DNA of 5,182 bases from Pseudomonadota bacterium (GTDB taxonomy: Bacteria > Desulfobacterota > DSM-4660 > Desulfatiglandales > B25-G16), in contig JADFWK010000210.1 of NCBI GenBank assembly GCA_015223015.1, forward strand, positions 1 through 5,182, in the 5' to 3' direction. This document shows, piece by piece, positions 1 through 5,099 of this stretch (position 1 is the stretch's first letter; the number at the start of each line of letters is the position of its first letter). Below the pieces are notes generated by a model. That model searched no databases and was not told the origin of the DNA. It saw nothing but the letters and a program-made list of their open reading frames with translations. The translations under genes and the position numbers were made by a program.

Positions 1-9
1 GAATCATAG

Positions 10-95
10 GCTCCATCTATATAAACCATTTTGAAACGCCCACTCATCTAAACTATGTGGGGCATAATCCAAAAAAAAGATATGTCCATACCCTG
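10..95. repeat. Left copy of an ~85-bp inverted repeat that brackets the window
   Basis: This 86-bp stretch matches the reverse complement of 5100-5182. The outermost 35 bases (10-44) are identical. Over the full length I count 80 identical positions out of 86, with three mismatches, one single-base gap and one two-base gap. It includes an A8 run (71-78) and a CCATACCCTG inner edge (86-95), where similarity stops abruptly. The copy is AT-rich, has no strong internal palindrome and encodes nothing I recognise. The outer limit is unknown because the other copy runs off the window end. It is probably a member of a dispersed non-autonomous repeat family, since no transposase is present. Alternatively it is one arm of an invertible or duplicated segment. 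Confidence 0.85.
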
Positions 96-124
96 CAAGA
101 TGCGGTGGAATTATTTTGAGATAT

Positions 125-215
125 CGCCCGCCCGCCTCCCTGCCTGCCGTCCGTCGGGCAGGGCCTGAGCGAGAGCGATGGCGGGCTGGCCCGCCAGATT
201 TATGGCGGGCAGGCC
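125..215. repeat. GC-rich palindromic (REP/MITE-like) block
   Basis: A very GC-rich island sits between AT-rich flanks and is packed with short repeats. CGCCCGCCCGCC lies at 125-136. CCTGCC (143-148) can pair with GGCAGG (157-162) across an 8-nt loop. TGGCGGGC (179-186) pairs perfectly with GCCCGCCA (189-196) across only two bases, and TGGCGGGC recurs as a direct repeat at 203-210. GGCCTG (163-168) can pair with CAGGCC (210-215), enclosing that hairpin. The composition differs sharply from every gene here, suggesting an inserted dispersed repeat rather than local sequence. The minus frame through it (4-231) is rich in Arg, Gly, Ala and Pro, as expected from translating GGCGGGC repeats, and looks non-coding. 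Whether it belongs to the same element as the adjacent 10-95 repeat is unknown; the right-hand repeat copy lacks it. Confidence 0.7.
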
Positions 216-306
216 TTTCAAAAACAGCCATGACCGCTTATAGAACGTAAACGACTACCCACTATGGTTCATGCCAACACTTTTGAACGATACCAACCAA
301 TCAAAT

Positions 307-312
307 GAGGAG
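307..312 (+). promoter_or_regulatory. Shine-Dalgarno of yjbQ
   Basis: GAGGAG lies 8 nt before the ATG at 321, a near-ideal position that supports this start. The leader from 236 to 306 shows no convincing -35/-10 pair. The only feature there is a short inverted GTTCA...TGAAC with a 12-nt spacer. Confidence 0.75.
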
Positions 313-320
313 ACGATCTT

Positions 321-737
321 ATGGCAGTAGTTACCAGAGAATGTGAGATAGAGACGAGGGGCTTTAGTGATGTTCATGATATCACCCCGATGGTGACGAA
401 TTTTGTGAAAGAACTACCCTTCTCCGAAGGCTCTGTTACCATATTTGTTCCTGGCTCCACAGCTGGGGTCACCACTGTCGAATTTGAATCAGGTGTTGTT
501 GAGGATTTGAAAGGAGCCTTTGAAAGACTGGTCCCACAAACCATAGAATATAGGCATGATCGGAGGTGGGGTGATGGAAATGGCTTTTCTCACGTTAGAT
601 CAGCGATATGCAAGGCCTCTCTAACGGTCCCTTTTGTGGCCAATAGGCCGGCTACCGGCACCTGGCAACAGATTGTTTTGATAGATTTTGACAATAGGAA
701 AAGGCACAGAAGATTTATACTGCAGGCAATCGGCTGA
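321..737 (+). CDS. yjbQ: YjbQ/UPF0047 family protein (secondary thiamine-phosphate synthase-like)
   Basis: The product is a 138-residue, single-domain cytoplasmic protein of the YjbQ/UPF0047 family, about the usual family length. Members are small beta-rich proteins. E. coli YjbQ has been linked to weak thiamine-phosphate synthase activity, but the physiological role is not settled. Family signatures seen are TAGVTTVEFESG (residues 47-58; usual form TAGITINE), Y77-x-H79, the H91-containing stretch SHVRSAICKASLTVPF that matches the family's AHLKASL-type core, and the closing GTWQQIVLIDFD (113-124). H79, H91 and E54 are likely metal or active-site positions by family analogy. The ATG has a well-placed GAGGAG. 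The gene is monocistronic, converges with infA, and has no thiamine gene nearby, so context does not support a specific pathway. Family assignment is firm; enzymatic role is tentative. Confidence 0.9.
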   Translation: MAVVTRECEIETRGFSDVHDITPMVTNFVKELPFSEGSVTIFVPGSTAGVTTVEFESGVVEDLKGAFERLVPQTIEYRHDRRWGDGNGFSHVRSAICKASLTVPFVANRPATGTWQQIVLIDFDNRKRHRRFILQAIG

Positions 738-740
738 AAA

Positions 741-774
741 TCTCTCCCGCAAGTGATCATACGTCGGGAAGAGA
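741..774 (-). terminator. Terminator-like hairpin for infA
   Basis: The arms TCTCTCCCG (741-749) and CGGGAAGAGA (765-774) pair with one bulged A around a 15-nt loop. Read on the minus strand, the direction of infA, the hairpin is followed by TTTT (740-737). It lies 51 bp beyond the infA stop. The loop is long and the T-run short, so it would be a modest terminator at best. Confidence 0.4.
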
Positions 775-804
775 CAAGTGCTTCCTAGAAAGGGATAGGA
801 TCCT

Positions 805-823
805 CTTCCAAAGGGTATGGAAG
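805..823 (+). terminator. Terminator-like hairpin for yjbQ
   Basis: CTTCCA (805-810) pairs perfectly with TGGAAG (818-823) around a 7-nt loop and is followed on the plus strand by TTTATTT (824-830), the order expected of a weak intrinsic terminator for yjbQ. The stem has only three G:C pairs. The T-rich tail overlaps the infA stop codon. Confidence 0.4.
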
Positions 824-824
824 T

Positions 825-1043
825 TTATTTCAGCCGGTAGGTAATCAGGCCATGGCCGGTATCATAAGGGGAGACGCTCACCTGGACCCGGTCTCCAGCA
901 ATTACCTTGATCTTGTGCTTCTTCATTCGACCGGAAAGTACTGCGGTAATCTTGATGTCTTTGTCACACTCGATTTCCATGGTCCCTCCCCCCAACATCC
1001 GGGTGACTACGCCTTCTAAATGTATGAGATCGTCTCTACTCAA
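825..1043 (-). CDS. infA: Translation initiation factor IF-1
   Basis: The product is a 72-residue protein with the standard length and single OB-fold of bacterial IF-1, which binds the 30S A-site and acts with IF-2 and IF-3 in start-site selection. The N-terminal LIHLEGVV matches the family's (A/V)IEVEGTV strand. LSGRMKKHKIKVIAGDRVQVSVSPYD (residues 36-61) is the IF-1 core, and the protein ends in the characteristic GLITYRLK. The start is TTG: upstream in frame there is a TAA and no ATG or GTG before it, and MSRDDLIHLEG aligns with canonical IF-1 N-termini. GAGGAG sits about 11 nt upstream, with a closer AAGGA only 1 nt away. The gene stands alone rather than beside secY/rpmJ/rpsM ribosomal genes, which suggests it may be a second infA copy. 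This cannot be tested in the window. Confidence 0.95.
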   Translation of the reverse strand: MSRDDLIHLEGVVTRMLGGGTMEIECDKDIKITAVLSGRMKKHKIKVIAGDRVQVSVSPYDTGHGLITYRLK

Positions 1044-1071
1044 TTCCTTCTCTTCTCCTCGTTGCCTTTAT

Positions 1072-1122
1072 TGTCAAATGAACTAACATTTTAAGTTTGA
1101 CACAAAACACCTTTGATGTCAA
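1072..1122. promoter_or_regulatory. Cluster of TTGACA/TGTCAA half-sites upstream of infA
   Basis: Three copies of one hexamer lie in the infA-mobA gap: TGTCAA at 1072-1077, TTGACA at 1097-1102 and TGTCAA at 1117-1122. The last two form an inverted repeat with a 14-nt spacer, and CTAAC (1083-1087) and GTTAG (1126-1130) lie outside them. This could be a regulator-binding site for infA. It may also be only -35-like hexamers in AT-rich DNA, as none has a good -10 at the proper distance. Confidence 0.25.
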
Positions 1123-1225
1123 TAAGTTAGCTTCAGATTTTTTGATACAGCAAAAATGCACTGCCTACCATGTATGTTGAGGCAAGAAATCTCATGAAAA
1201 GGTGGAGTGGTTTGACCCCAGTATT

Positions 1226-1254
1226 TTGACGAATAACACCGATTTGTGTATAAA
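1226..1254 (+). promoter_or_regulatory. Sigma-70 promoter of mobA
   Basis: The -35 TTGACG (1226-1231) and -10 TATAAA (1249-1254) are separated by exactly 17 bp, and each matches consensus at five of six positions. Transcription would begin near 1261. It is the best-placed promoter for the mobA-wbqC operon. Because its -10 overlaps the GTG at 1246, it argues against using that codon as the mobA start. Confidence 0.65.
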
Positions 1255-1284
1255 ATAACGTTGGTAAGAAACGACGTGGCTACT

Positions 1285-1917
1285 ATGGGAAAGAATTCTG
1301 AAGAAAAAGGGCTGTACAACCACATTACCGGCATAATACTGGCTGGCGGATTGAGCAAACGGTATGGTCAGAACAAGGCCTTTCTTGAGTTTGACGGGAT
1401 TCGATTGGTCGACCGCGTCACAGCGGAAATGAAAAATATCTTTCAGCAGGTCATTCTGATCACCAATGAAAAGGACCACTATGAATATCTCGGGCTCCCT
1501 ACCTTTGAGGATCTCATTAAAGGATTAGGTCCCATAGGAGGAATCTATACGGGGCTGATGAGTATACCTGATCAGGCAGGGTTCTTTGTTGCCTGTGATA
1601 TGCCCTTTATCAACAGTCAATTAGTTCGGTATATGGTTGATATTAAAGATAATTACGCAGCCGTGATTCCCTCAGGAGCCTCCGGACTAGAACCACTGCA
1701 TGCAATCTACTCCCAGTCCTGTTTGGGTGCCATCAAGGAGCTCATAGACGCCCAACGCTATCAGGTCAGACTCTTCTACGAGCAAATATCAGTGAGATAT
1801 GTTACACAAGATGAAATCAGGAAATTTGTTCCCCTTCAGAGGGCTTTTTTCAATATCAACACACCTGACGAATTTGCCAGAATTCAACACGTTAACAAAA
1901 CTCGAGTGAAAAGATAA
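1285..1917 (+). CDS. mobA: Molybdenum cofactor guanylyltransferase MobA
   Basis: The product is a cytoplasmic nucleotidyltransferase that joins GMP from GTP to molybdopterin, forming the bis-guanylate cofactor used by DMSO-reductase-type molybdenum and tungsten enzymes. From ATG 1285 it has 210 residues, the normal MobA length. The nucleotide-binding loop LAGGLSKRYGQNK spans residues 19-31. GPIGGIYTGL (82-91) matches the family's GPLAGI-x-GL, VACDMPF (102-108) carries metal-binding Asp105, EPLHAIY follows, and the protein ends with the typical FFNINTPDEF. The frame is open to a GTG at 1246, adding 13 residues, but that codon lies in the promoter -10. GTG 1276 is another possible start, with a weak GGTAAG 7 nt upstream. 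The TAA directly abuts the ATG of the next gene, implying co-transcription and translational coupling. No other molybdopterin genes are nearby. A related NTP-transferase specificity is possible but less likely. Confidence 0.88.
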   Translation: MGKNSEEKGLYNHITGIILAGGLSKRYGQNKAFLEFDGIRLVDRVTAEMKNIFQQVILITNEKDHYEYLGLPTFEDLIKGLGPIGGIYTGLMSIPDQAGFFVACDMPFINSQLVRYMVDIKDNYAAVIPSGASGLEPLHAIYSQSCLGAIKELIDAQRYQVRLFYEQISVRYVTQDEIRKFVPLQRAFFNINTPDEFARIQHVNKTRVKR

Positions 1918-2604
1918 ATGATCCTCTCCACGTACCAGCCTTTTTTTGCACCCTTCCCTGCATTCTTCCTAAAAGCTCATCTCGCCGACGTAATGGTCAT
2001 TTTGGACGATGTCCAATTCCCCCAGACAACAACCTGGCTAACCAGAAATCGGTTTAAAAACGAACAGGGAACCCTCTGGCTTTCTATCCCAGTATGGAGG
2101 AAGGGGTTGGGTCTGCAAACAATCAAGGATGTAAAACTATGTCTTGAGGGGAACTGGAGGAGAAAACATCTAACCAGCATAAAAACATCTTATGCCCATG
2201 CCCCATATCTCGGAGACCATATGGATTTTGTGAGCGAGATCTTTTCAGAAAAATTCCAGTACCTGATAGATCTCAATATGAGTATCATCCAGTACCTGAA
2301 AAAATGCCTAATGATTGATACGTCGCTGGTTTCGCTCTCTGATCTGCGTATTAAAGGCAAGGGAAATGAACTTCTCATTGAAATCTGCAAAAAAATGGGC
2401 TCAGCCGACTATCTGGCACAGGTGTGTGCGAAAAAGTATCTGGATCACGGACTCTTCTCAAGGGCAGGGATAGAGGTGCATTTTTTTACCCCTCCCTCTC
2501 CGATCTATCCCCAGCTCTGGGGTGAATTTATCCATAATCTTTCCGCCTTTGACCTCCTCTTTAACTGTGGCCCAAAAGGTCATGAGATCTTGGGCTTGGA
2601 ATAA
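1918..2604 (+). CDS. WbqC-like family protein
   Basis: The product is a 228-residue protein of the WbqC-like family, whose members often occur in O-antigen and other surface-polysaccharide clusters and whose biochemical activity I cannot state. Family features run through the whole length: an N-terminal YQPFFAPFPAFF stretch (the IHQPNYLPWLGYF region), VMVILDDVQFPQ (residues 25-36), a TRNRFKN segment, IPV, then KTSYAHAPYLGDHMDFV, and the closing LSAFDLLFNCGPKGHEILGL. No signal peptide or membrane helix is evident. Translation starts at the ATG immediately after the mobA TAA with no independent strong Shine-Dalgarno, so it probably depends on reinitiation from mobA. Pairing with mobA has no obvious functional logic. 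Its last 25 bp overlap the end of the convergent GGR-like gene. Family call is good; function is unknown. Confidence 0.85.
   Translation: MILSTYQPFFAPFPAFFLKAHLADVMVILDDVQFPQTTTWLTRNRFKNEQGTLWLSIPVWRKGLGLQTIKDVKLCLEGNWRRKHLTSIKTSYAHAPYLGDHMDFVSEIFSEKFQYLIDLNMSIIQYLKKCLMIDTSLVSLSDLRIKGKGNELLIEICKKMGSADYLAQVCAKKYLDHGLFSRAGIEVHFFTPPSPIYPQLWGEFIHNLSAFDLLFNCGPKGHEILGLE
2570..2595. terminator. Possible bidirectional hairpin at the overlapping gene ends
   Basis: GCCCAA (2570-2575) pairs perfectly with TTGGGC (2590-2595) around a 14-nt loop, inside the overlap of the wbqC-like and GGR-like genes. Neither side has a clear T-run, so termination is only a possibility. No better terminator was seen for either gene. 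Confidence 0.25.
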
Positions 2605-3794
2605 GGCCCTAGACGCGGGTACCACAATGAAACGAAATTTGTCATCACCTCCTTTTTTGTTGCAAAATCTGCATTGAACATAAAATCAGCTACTATCCTG
2701 ACAAGCTTCTTTCTCAATCTTCTCTTCCAGGTCAGATAATCTATGTTACCAACGATCATCTCAGATATTATTTGCCGTATTGCTGTACTGTTTTCAGCCA
2801 GGATAGCCATGGTTTCAATGAATCCTGTTTTGTGGATATAGTCAAAACCCTGAGACGCCTTGAGTAAGTTTCTACCGAAATGTTTCCTGCAGAGACGTTG
2901 ATACAGGGGTAGGTTGTTCTCCTGAATACAGGCAGCAAGGATTTCAGCCGAATATATGGCATAATATATACCCTCACCGCCAATGGGGTCCACAAACCGG
3001 GCAGCATCACCAATCAAGGCCCAATTCTTGGAACAAATGCTTTGCTCGTAGAAGTCTTTGGGAGAAAAGAAGGGGATGTAGGCACCCCGTATACAGATCC
3101 TTTTTGTCTGTCCAGGGTAGTGAGTCTCGATAAAGCAGAACAACCTCTCTTTCATGTCACTGTACTTTTCCCTGGTGCATTCTTTGGCGACGATACCAAC
3201 GGCCAAGCTATCAACTCTGGGAAATGCCCACAGATATCCCTCAAGATCAGGAAAAAATTTGAAGGCCACAAAATCCCTTTGCACACCCAGGAAACACTGA
3301 AAGGCAAAGAAGTACTCTCCCTTGTCTAAAGGCGATTGCAATTTTTTTCTCGTTCTGCTCAGGGCACCGTCGGCACCAACCAGATTCTCCGCCCTGTATT
3401 CACCGGCTTCTGTAAAGATTCTCCAGCGGTCCCCCTCTAGAGCAAATGATCGGACTCGTTCTTTCCTGAAATGAGCACCTGACTCCTGTGCCTTTCTGAG
3501 CAGAGCAGAGTCCAGATCCCTCCGCTTGAATATTGTTAACGGTTTTTCAAGATCCATCACAGTCATCCGGTCATTTGGGGAAATGATAGCCGATTTCCAG
3601 ACAACCTTTCGAGGACAGGGAAGTTCTTCAAGCACAGGGAATTTTGCCATGGCCTTATAGCTTATCCCACCGGCGCACAGTTTGTCATGGGGAGCCCTAA
3701 AATCAAAGACTACGGTATCTACACCATTCCTTGCTAGAAGATAAGACAGATAAGACCCACCAACCCCGGCACCTACTATGGCAACCTTATACAT
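2580..3794 (-). CDS. Geranylgeranyl reductase family FAD-dependent oxidoreductase
   Basis: The product is a 404-residue flavoprotein of the geranylgeranyl reductase (GGR) family, which saturates double bonds of isoprenoid chains on lipids, quinones or chlorophyll precursors. The N-terminal Rossmann fold has GAGVGG (residues 8-13). CAGG (40-43) matches the family's cysteine-glycine loop near the flavin. RRDLD (91-95) and VGADGALSRTR (139-149) are FAD contacts. YLWAFP (187-192) is the diagnostic GGR YxWxFP motif, and GDAARFVDPIGGEGIYYAI (262-280) is the second FAD-binding signature. The C-terminal part is basic and amphipathic, compatible with membrane contact, but no transmembrane helix is clear. 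The ATG has GGGAG about 10 nt upstream. The gene is monocistronic, diverges from rtcA and overlaps the wbqC-like gene by 25 bp. In a bacterium the likely substrate is menaquinone or polyprenyl lipid, but nothing here fixes it. A monooxygenase-like role is less likely. Confidence 0.88.
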   Translation of the reverse strand: MYKVAIVGAGVGGSYLSYLLARNGVDTVVFDFRAPHDKLCAGGISYKAMAKFPVLEELPCPRKVVWKSAIISPNDRMTVMDLEKPLTIFKRRDLDSALLRKAQESGAHFRKERVRSFALEGDRWRIFTEAGEYRAENLVGADGALSRTRKKLQSPLDKGEYFFAFQCFLGVQRDFVAFKFFPDLEGYLWAFPRVDSLAVGIVAKECTREKYSDMKERLFCFIETHYPGQTKRICIRGAYIPFFSPKDFYEQSICSKNWALIGDAARFVDPIGGEGIYYAIYSAEILAACIQENNLPLYQRLCRKHFGRNLLKASQGFDYIHKTGFIETMAILAENSTAIRQIISEMIVGNIDYLTWKRRLRKKLVRIVADFMFNADFATKKEVMTNFVSLWYPRLGPYSKPKIS

Positions 3795-3845
3795 GGCCTG
3801 TTAACTCCCGTAATCGAATATGGGTAACCATCTTTGTTCAACTCA

Positions 3846-3874
3846 TTTCTAAGAATTTATGTGCGCATTTGCAA
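3846..3874 (-). promoter_or_regulatory. Possible promoter of the GGR-like gene
   Basis: On the minus strand, TTGCAA (3874-3869) and TAGAAA (3851-3846) are 17 bp apart, each matching consensus at four of six positions. They lie about 50 bp before the gene start. The match is weak and offered only as the best candidate. Confidence 0.3.
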
Positions 3875-3888
3875 GAGAAAACAGAAAA

Positions 3889-3916
3889 TTGACCTTTCGC
3901 CATTTTTCATTAGAAT
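3889..3916 (+). promoter_or_regulatory. Sigma-70 promoter of rtcA
   Basis: TTGACC (3889-3894) and TAGAAT (3911-3916) are separated by 16 bp and each match consensus at five of six positions. Transcription would begin near 3923, giving a leader of about 100 nt. A sigma-70 type promoter contrasts with E. coli, where the rtcBA operon uses sigma-54 and RtcR. I see no GG-N10-GC type site here. Confidence 0.6.
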
Positions 3917-3939
3917 GGTATCTACAAATGGATTAAAAT

Positions 3940-3958
3940 GGCTGTTTAGGCAACAGCC
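3940..3958 (+). other. Perfect hairpin in the rtcA leader
   Basis: GGCTGTT (3940-3946) pairs with AACAGCC (3952-3958) around the 5-nt loop TAGGC. It falls about 17 nt after the predicted transcription start and 40 nt before the Shine-Dalgarno. It has no following T-run, so it is not an intrinsic terminator. It may be a 5' stabilising stem or a protein-binding element. Confidence 0.5.
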
Positions 3959-3998
3959 TGTCTTGGTATGAAATAGTATGGGGTGATCATTCAACTTC

Positions 3999-4026
3999 TA
4001 AGGAGGTCATGGCGGTTTTCGAATGA
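3999..4026 (+). promoter_or_regulatory. Full-length Shine-Dalgarno with five-codon mini-ORF overlapping the rtcA start
   Basis: TAAGGAGGT (3999-4007) is complementary to the whole usual 16S rRNA 3' tail. It lies only 2 nt before an ATG at 4009 that opens a five-codon frame (MAVFE) ending in TGA at 4024-4026. The rtcA ATG (4023-4025) overlaps that stop in an ATGA arrangement. Relative to rtcA the core AGGAGG is 16 nt away, longer than usual. In the rtcA frame the TAA at 3999 and the absence of another start codon leave 4023 as the only upstream start. Translational coupling through the mini-ORF is an inference. Confidence 0.45.
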
Positions 4027-5066
4027 AACAGGGCAAAGCGGTCACCATAGATGGCAGGTATGGCGAGGGCGGTGGCCAGATCCTCAGAACTGCCCTCACC
4101 CTTTCCGCGCTCTTTGCTGTTCCTCTGCATATTCATCACATCAGAGGTAATAGAAAAAACCCAGGACTCAGGCCTCAACACCTGACAGGTGTACATGCGC
4201 TGGCAAAAATTACCGGAGCCAGGGTAGAAGGTGCCACAGTCGACTCTTGCGAGCTCGTATTTGAGCCTGGAACAATAACAGGAGGAAATTACTCTTTTCA
4301 GATCGGCACTGCAGGCTCAACCGGATTAGTGCTGCAGGCTATTATCCCTGTTTTACTTTTTGGAAAGACCCCCTCCCAAATCAAGGTCACCGGGGGTACC
4401 CATGTCCCCTGGAGCCCTTCGTTTCACTACCTTGAGGCAATCTTTGCACCTATTCTCAAAAAGATGGGTGGAGTGGTTTCTTTCGAGATTGAGCAATGGG
4501 GGTGGTATCCAAAGGGAGGTGGGAGCGTGATATCCAAAATAGACAATACACAGGGCCTAACCGCAATTCACCTCTCCGATCGGGGTAAGCTCTTCGATCT
4601 TCATATACTTTCCGCTGTTTCCAGTCTCCCGTTGAGTATAGCCGAGCGACAGCGGGACCACGCCTTAGGAAGAATTGACCATTTAGGCCTTAGCCCCTGT
4701 ATCCGAATTGAGGATGCCCCATCTCGTGGTCAAGGAACCGTCCTTTTCCTTGCTGCTCAATTTGAAGGGAGTACAGGAGGGTTTACTTCACTGGGGAGAA
4801 AGGGAAAAAGGGCCGAAGCAGTGGCTGACGATGCCTGCAATGAGTTCTTAGGCTTCTTGGATTCAAAGGGTGTTATTGACGTGCACCTGGCTGACCAGCT
4901 TGTCCTCTATATGGCCCTGGCGCAGGGGCGCTCAACCCTCGTAACCGAAACCATAACTGACCATCTCCTGACAAATGTGTGGGTAATAGAGCAATTTGCT
5001 CCGGTCAAGTTCAATGTAGACCAAAAAACCGGAAAGATAGCAGTTAACGGTATGGGATTTCAATAG
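4023..5066 (+). CDS. rtcA: RNA 3'-terminal phosphate cyclase RtcA
   Basis: The product is a cytoplasmic enzyme that uses ATP to convert RNA 3'-phosphate ends into 2',3'-cyclic phosphates through a covalent histidine-AMP intermediate. It has 347 residues, close to the 338 of E. coli RtcA. The RtcA signature GEGGGQILRTALTLSAL starts at residue 14. RGNRKNPGLRPQHL (41-54) and GTAGSTGLVLQAIIP (95-109) are conserved substrate and nucleotide-binding regions. GGTHVPWSPSFHY (124-136) and WYPKGGG (161-167) follow. HLADQLVLYMALAQG precedes DHLLTN (313-318), whose His314 corresponds to the adenylated His309 of E. coli. All key motifs are present, so the enzyme should be active. No rtcB ligase or rtcR regulator is adjacent, and the gene appears monocistronic with its own sigma-70-type promoter. 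Eukaryotic Rcl1-type inactive homologues are excluded by the intact histidine. Confidence 0.96.
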   Translation: MKQGKAVTIDGRYGEGGGQILRTALTLSALFAVPLHIHHIRGNRKNPGLRPQHLTGVHALAKITGARVEGATVDSCELVFEPGTITGGNYSFQIGTAGSTGLVLQAIIPVLLFGKTPSQIKVTGGTHVPWSPSFHYLEAIFAPILKKMGGVVSFEIEQWGWYPKGGGSVISKIDNTQGLTAIHLSDRGKLFDLHILSAVSSLPLSIAERQRDHALGRIDHLGLSPCIRIEDAPSRGQGTVLFLAAQFEGSTGGFTSLGRKGKRAEAVADDACNEFLGFLDSKGVIDVHLADQLVLYMALAQGRSTLVTETITDHLLTNVWVIEQFAPVKFNVDQKTGKIAVNGMGFQ

Positions 5067-5077
5067 AGTGACTATTG

Positions 5078-5090
5078 GTTACAGAGTAAC
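5078..5090. other. Short palindrome after rtcA
   Basis: GTTAC-AGA-GTAAC forms a perfect but short 5-bp stem just after the rtcA stop. It has no adjacent T-run; the nearest is T8 at 5115-5122 inside the flanking repeat. No convincing terminator for rtcA is visible in the window. Confidence 0.3.
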
Positions 5091-5099
5091 GTCAAAGTC

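Noticed and set aside
4..231. Minus-strand 75-codon open frame (MAVFERPARHKS...)
   Set aside because: It runs through the GC-rich palindromic block and the flanking repeat, is dominated by Arg/Gly/Ala/Pro from GGCGGGC-type repeats, has no Shine-Dalgarno, and its right-hand repeat counterpart does not keep the frame open.
1119..1479. Two overlapping minus-strand frames (1119-1358 and 1192-1479)
   Set aside because: They lie antisense to mobA and its promoter, show no family features, and are explained as shadows of mobA.
1977..2390. Two minus-strand frames antisense to the wbqC-like gene
   Set aside because: The plus strand carries the full set of WbqC family motifs; the antisense frames are low-complexity shadows.
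3042..3329. 95-codon plus-strand frame inside the GGR-like gene
   Set aside because: It is antisense to clear GGR motifs (YLWAFP and the C-terminal FAD signature region) and resembles no protein family.
3987..4196. Minus-strand frame across the rtcA start
   Set aside because: It is antisense to the RtcA N-terminal signature and its promoter region, with no recognisable content.
1201..4479. 13-bp identical string GGTGGAGTGGTTT at 1201-1213 and 4467-4479
   Set aside because: One copy is inside the conserved rtcA coding sequence, flanks are unrelated, and there is no structure; most likely chance.
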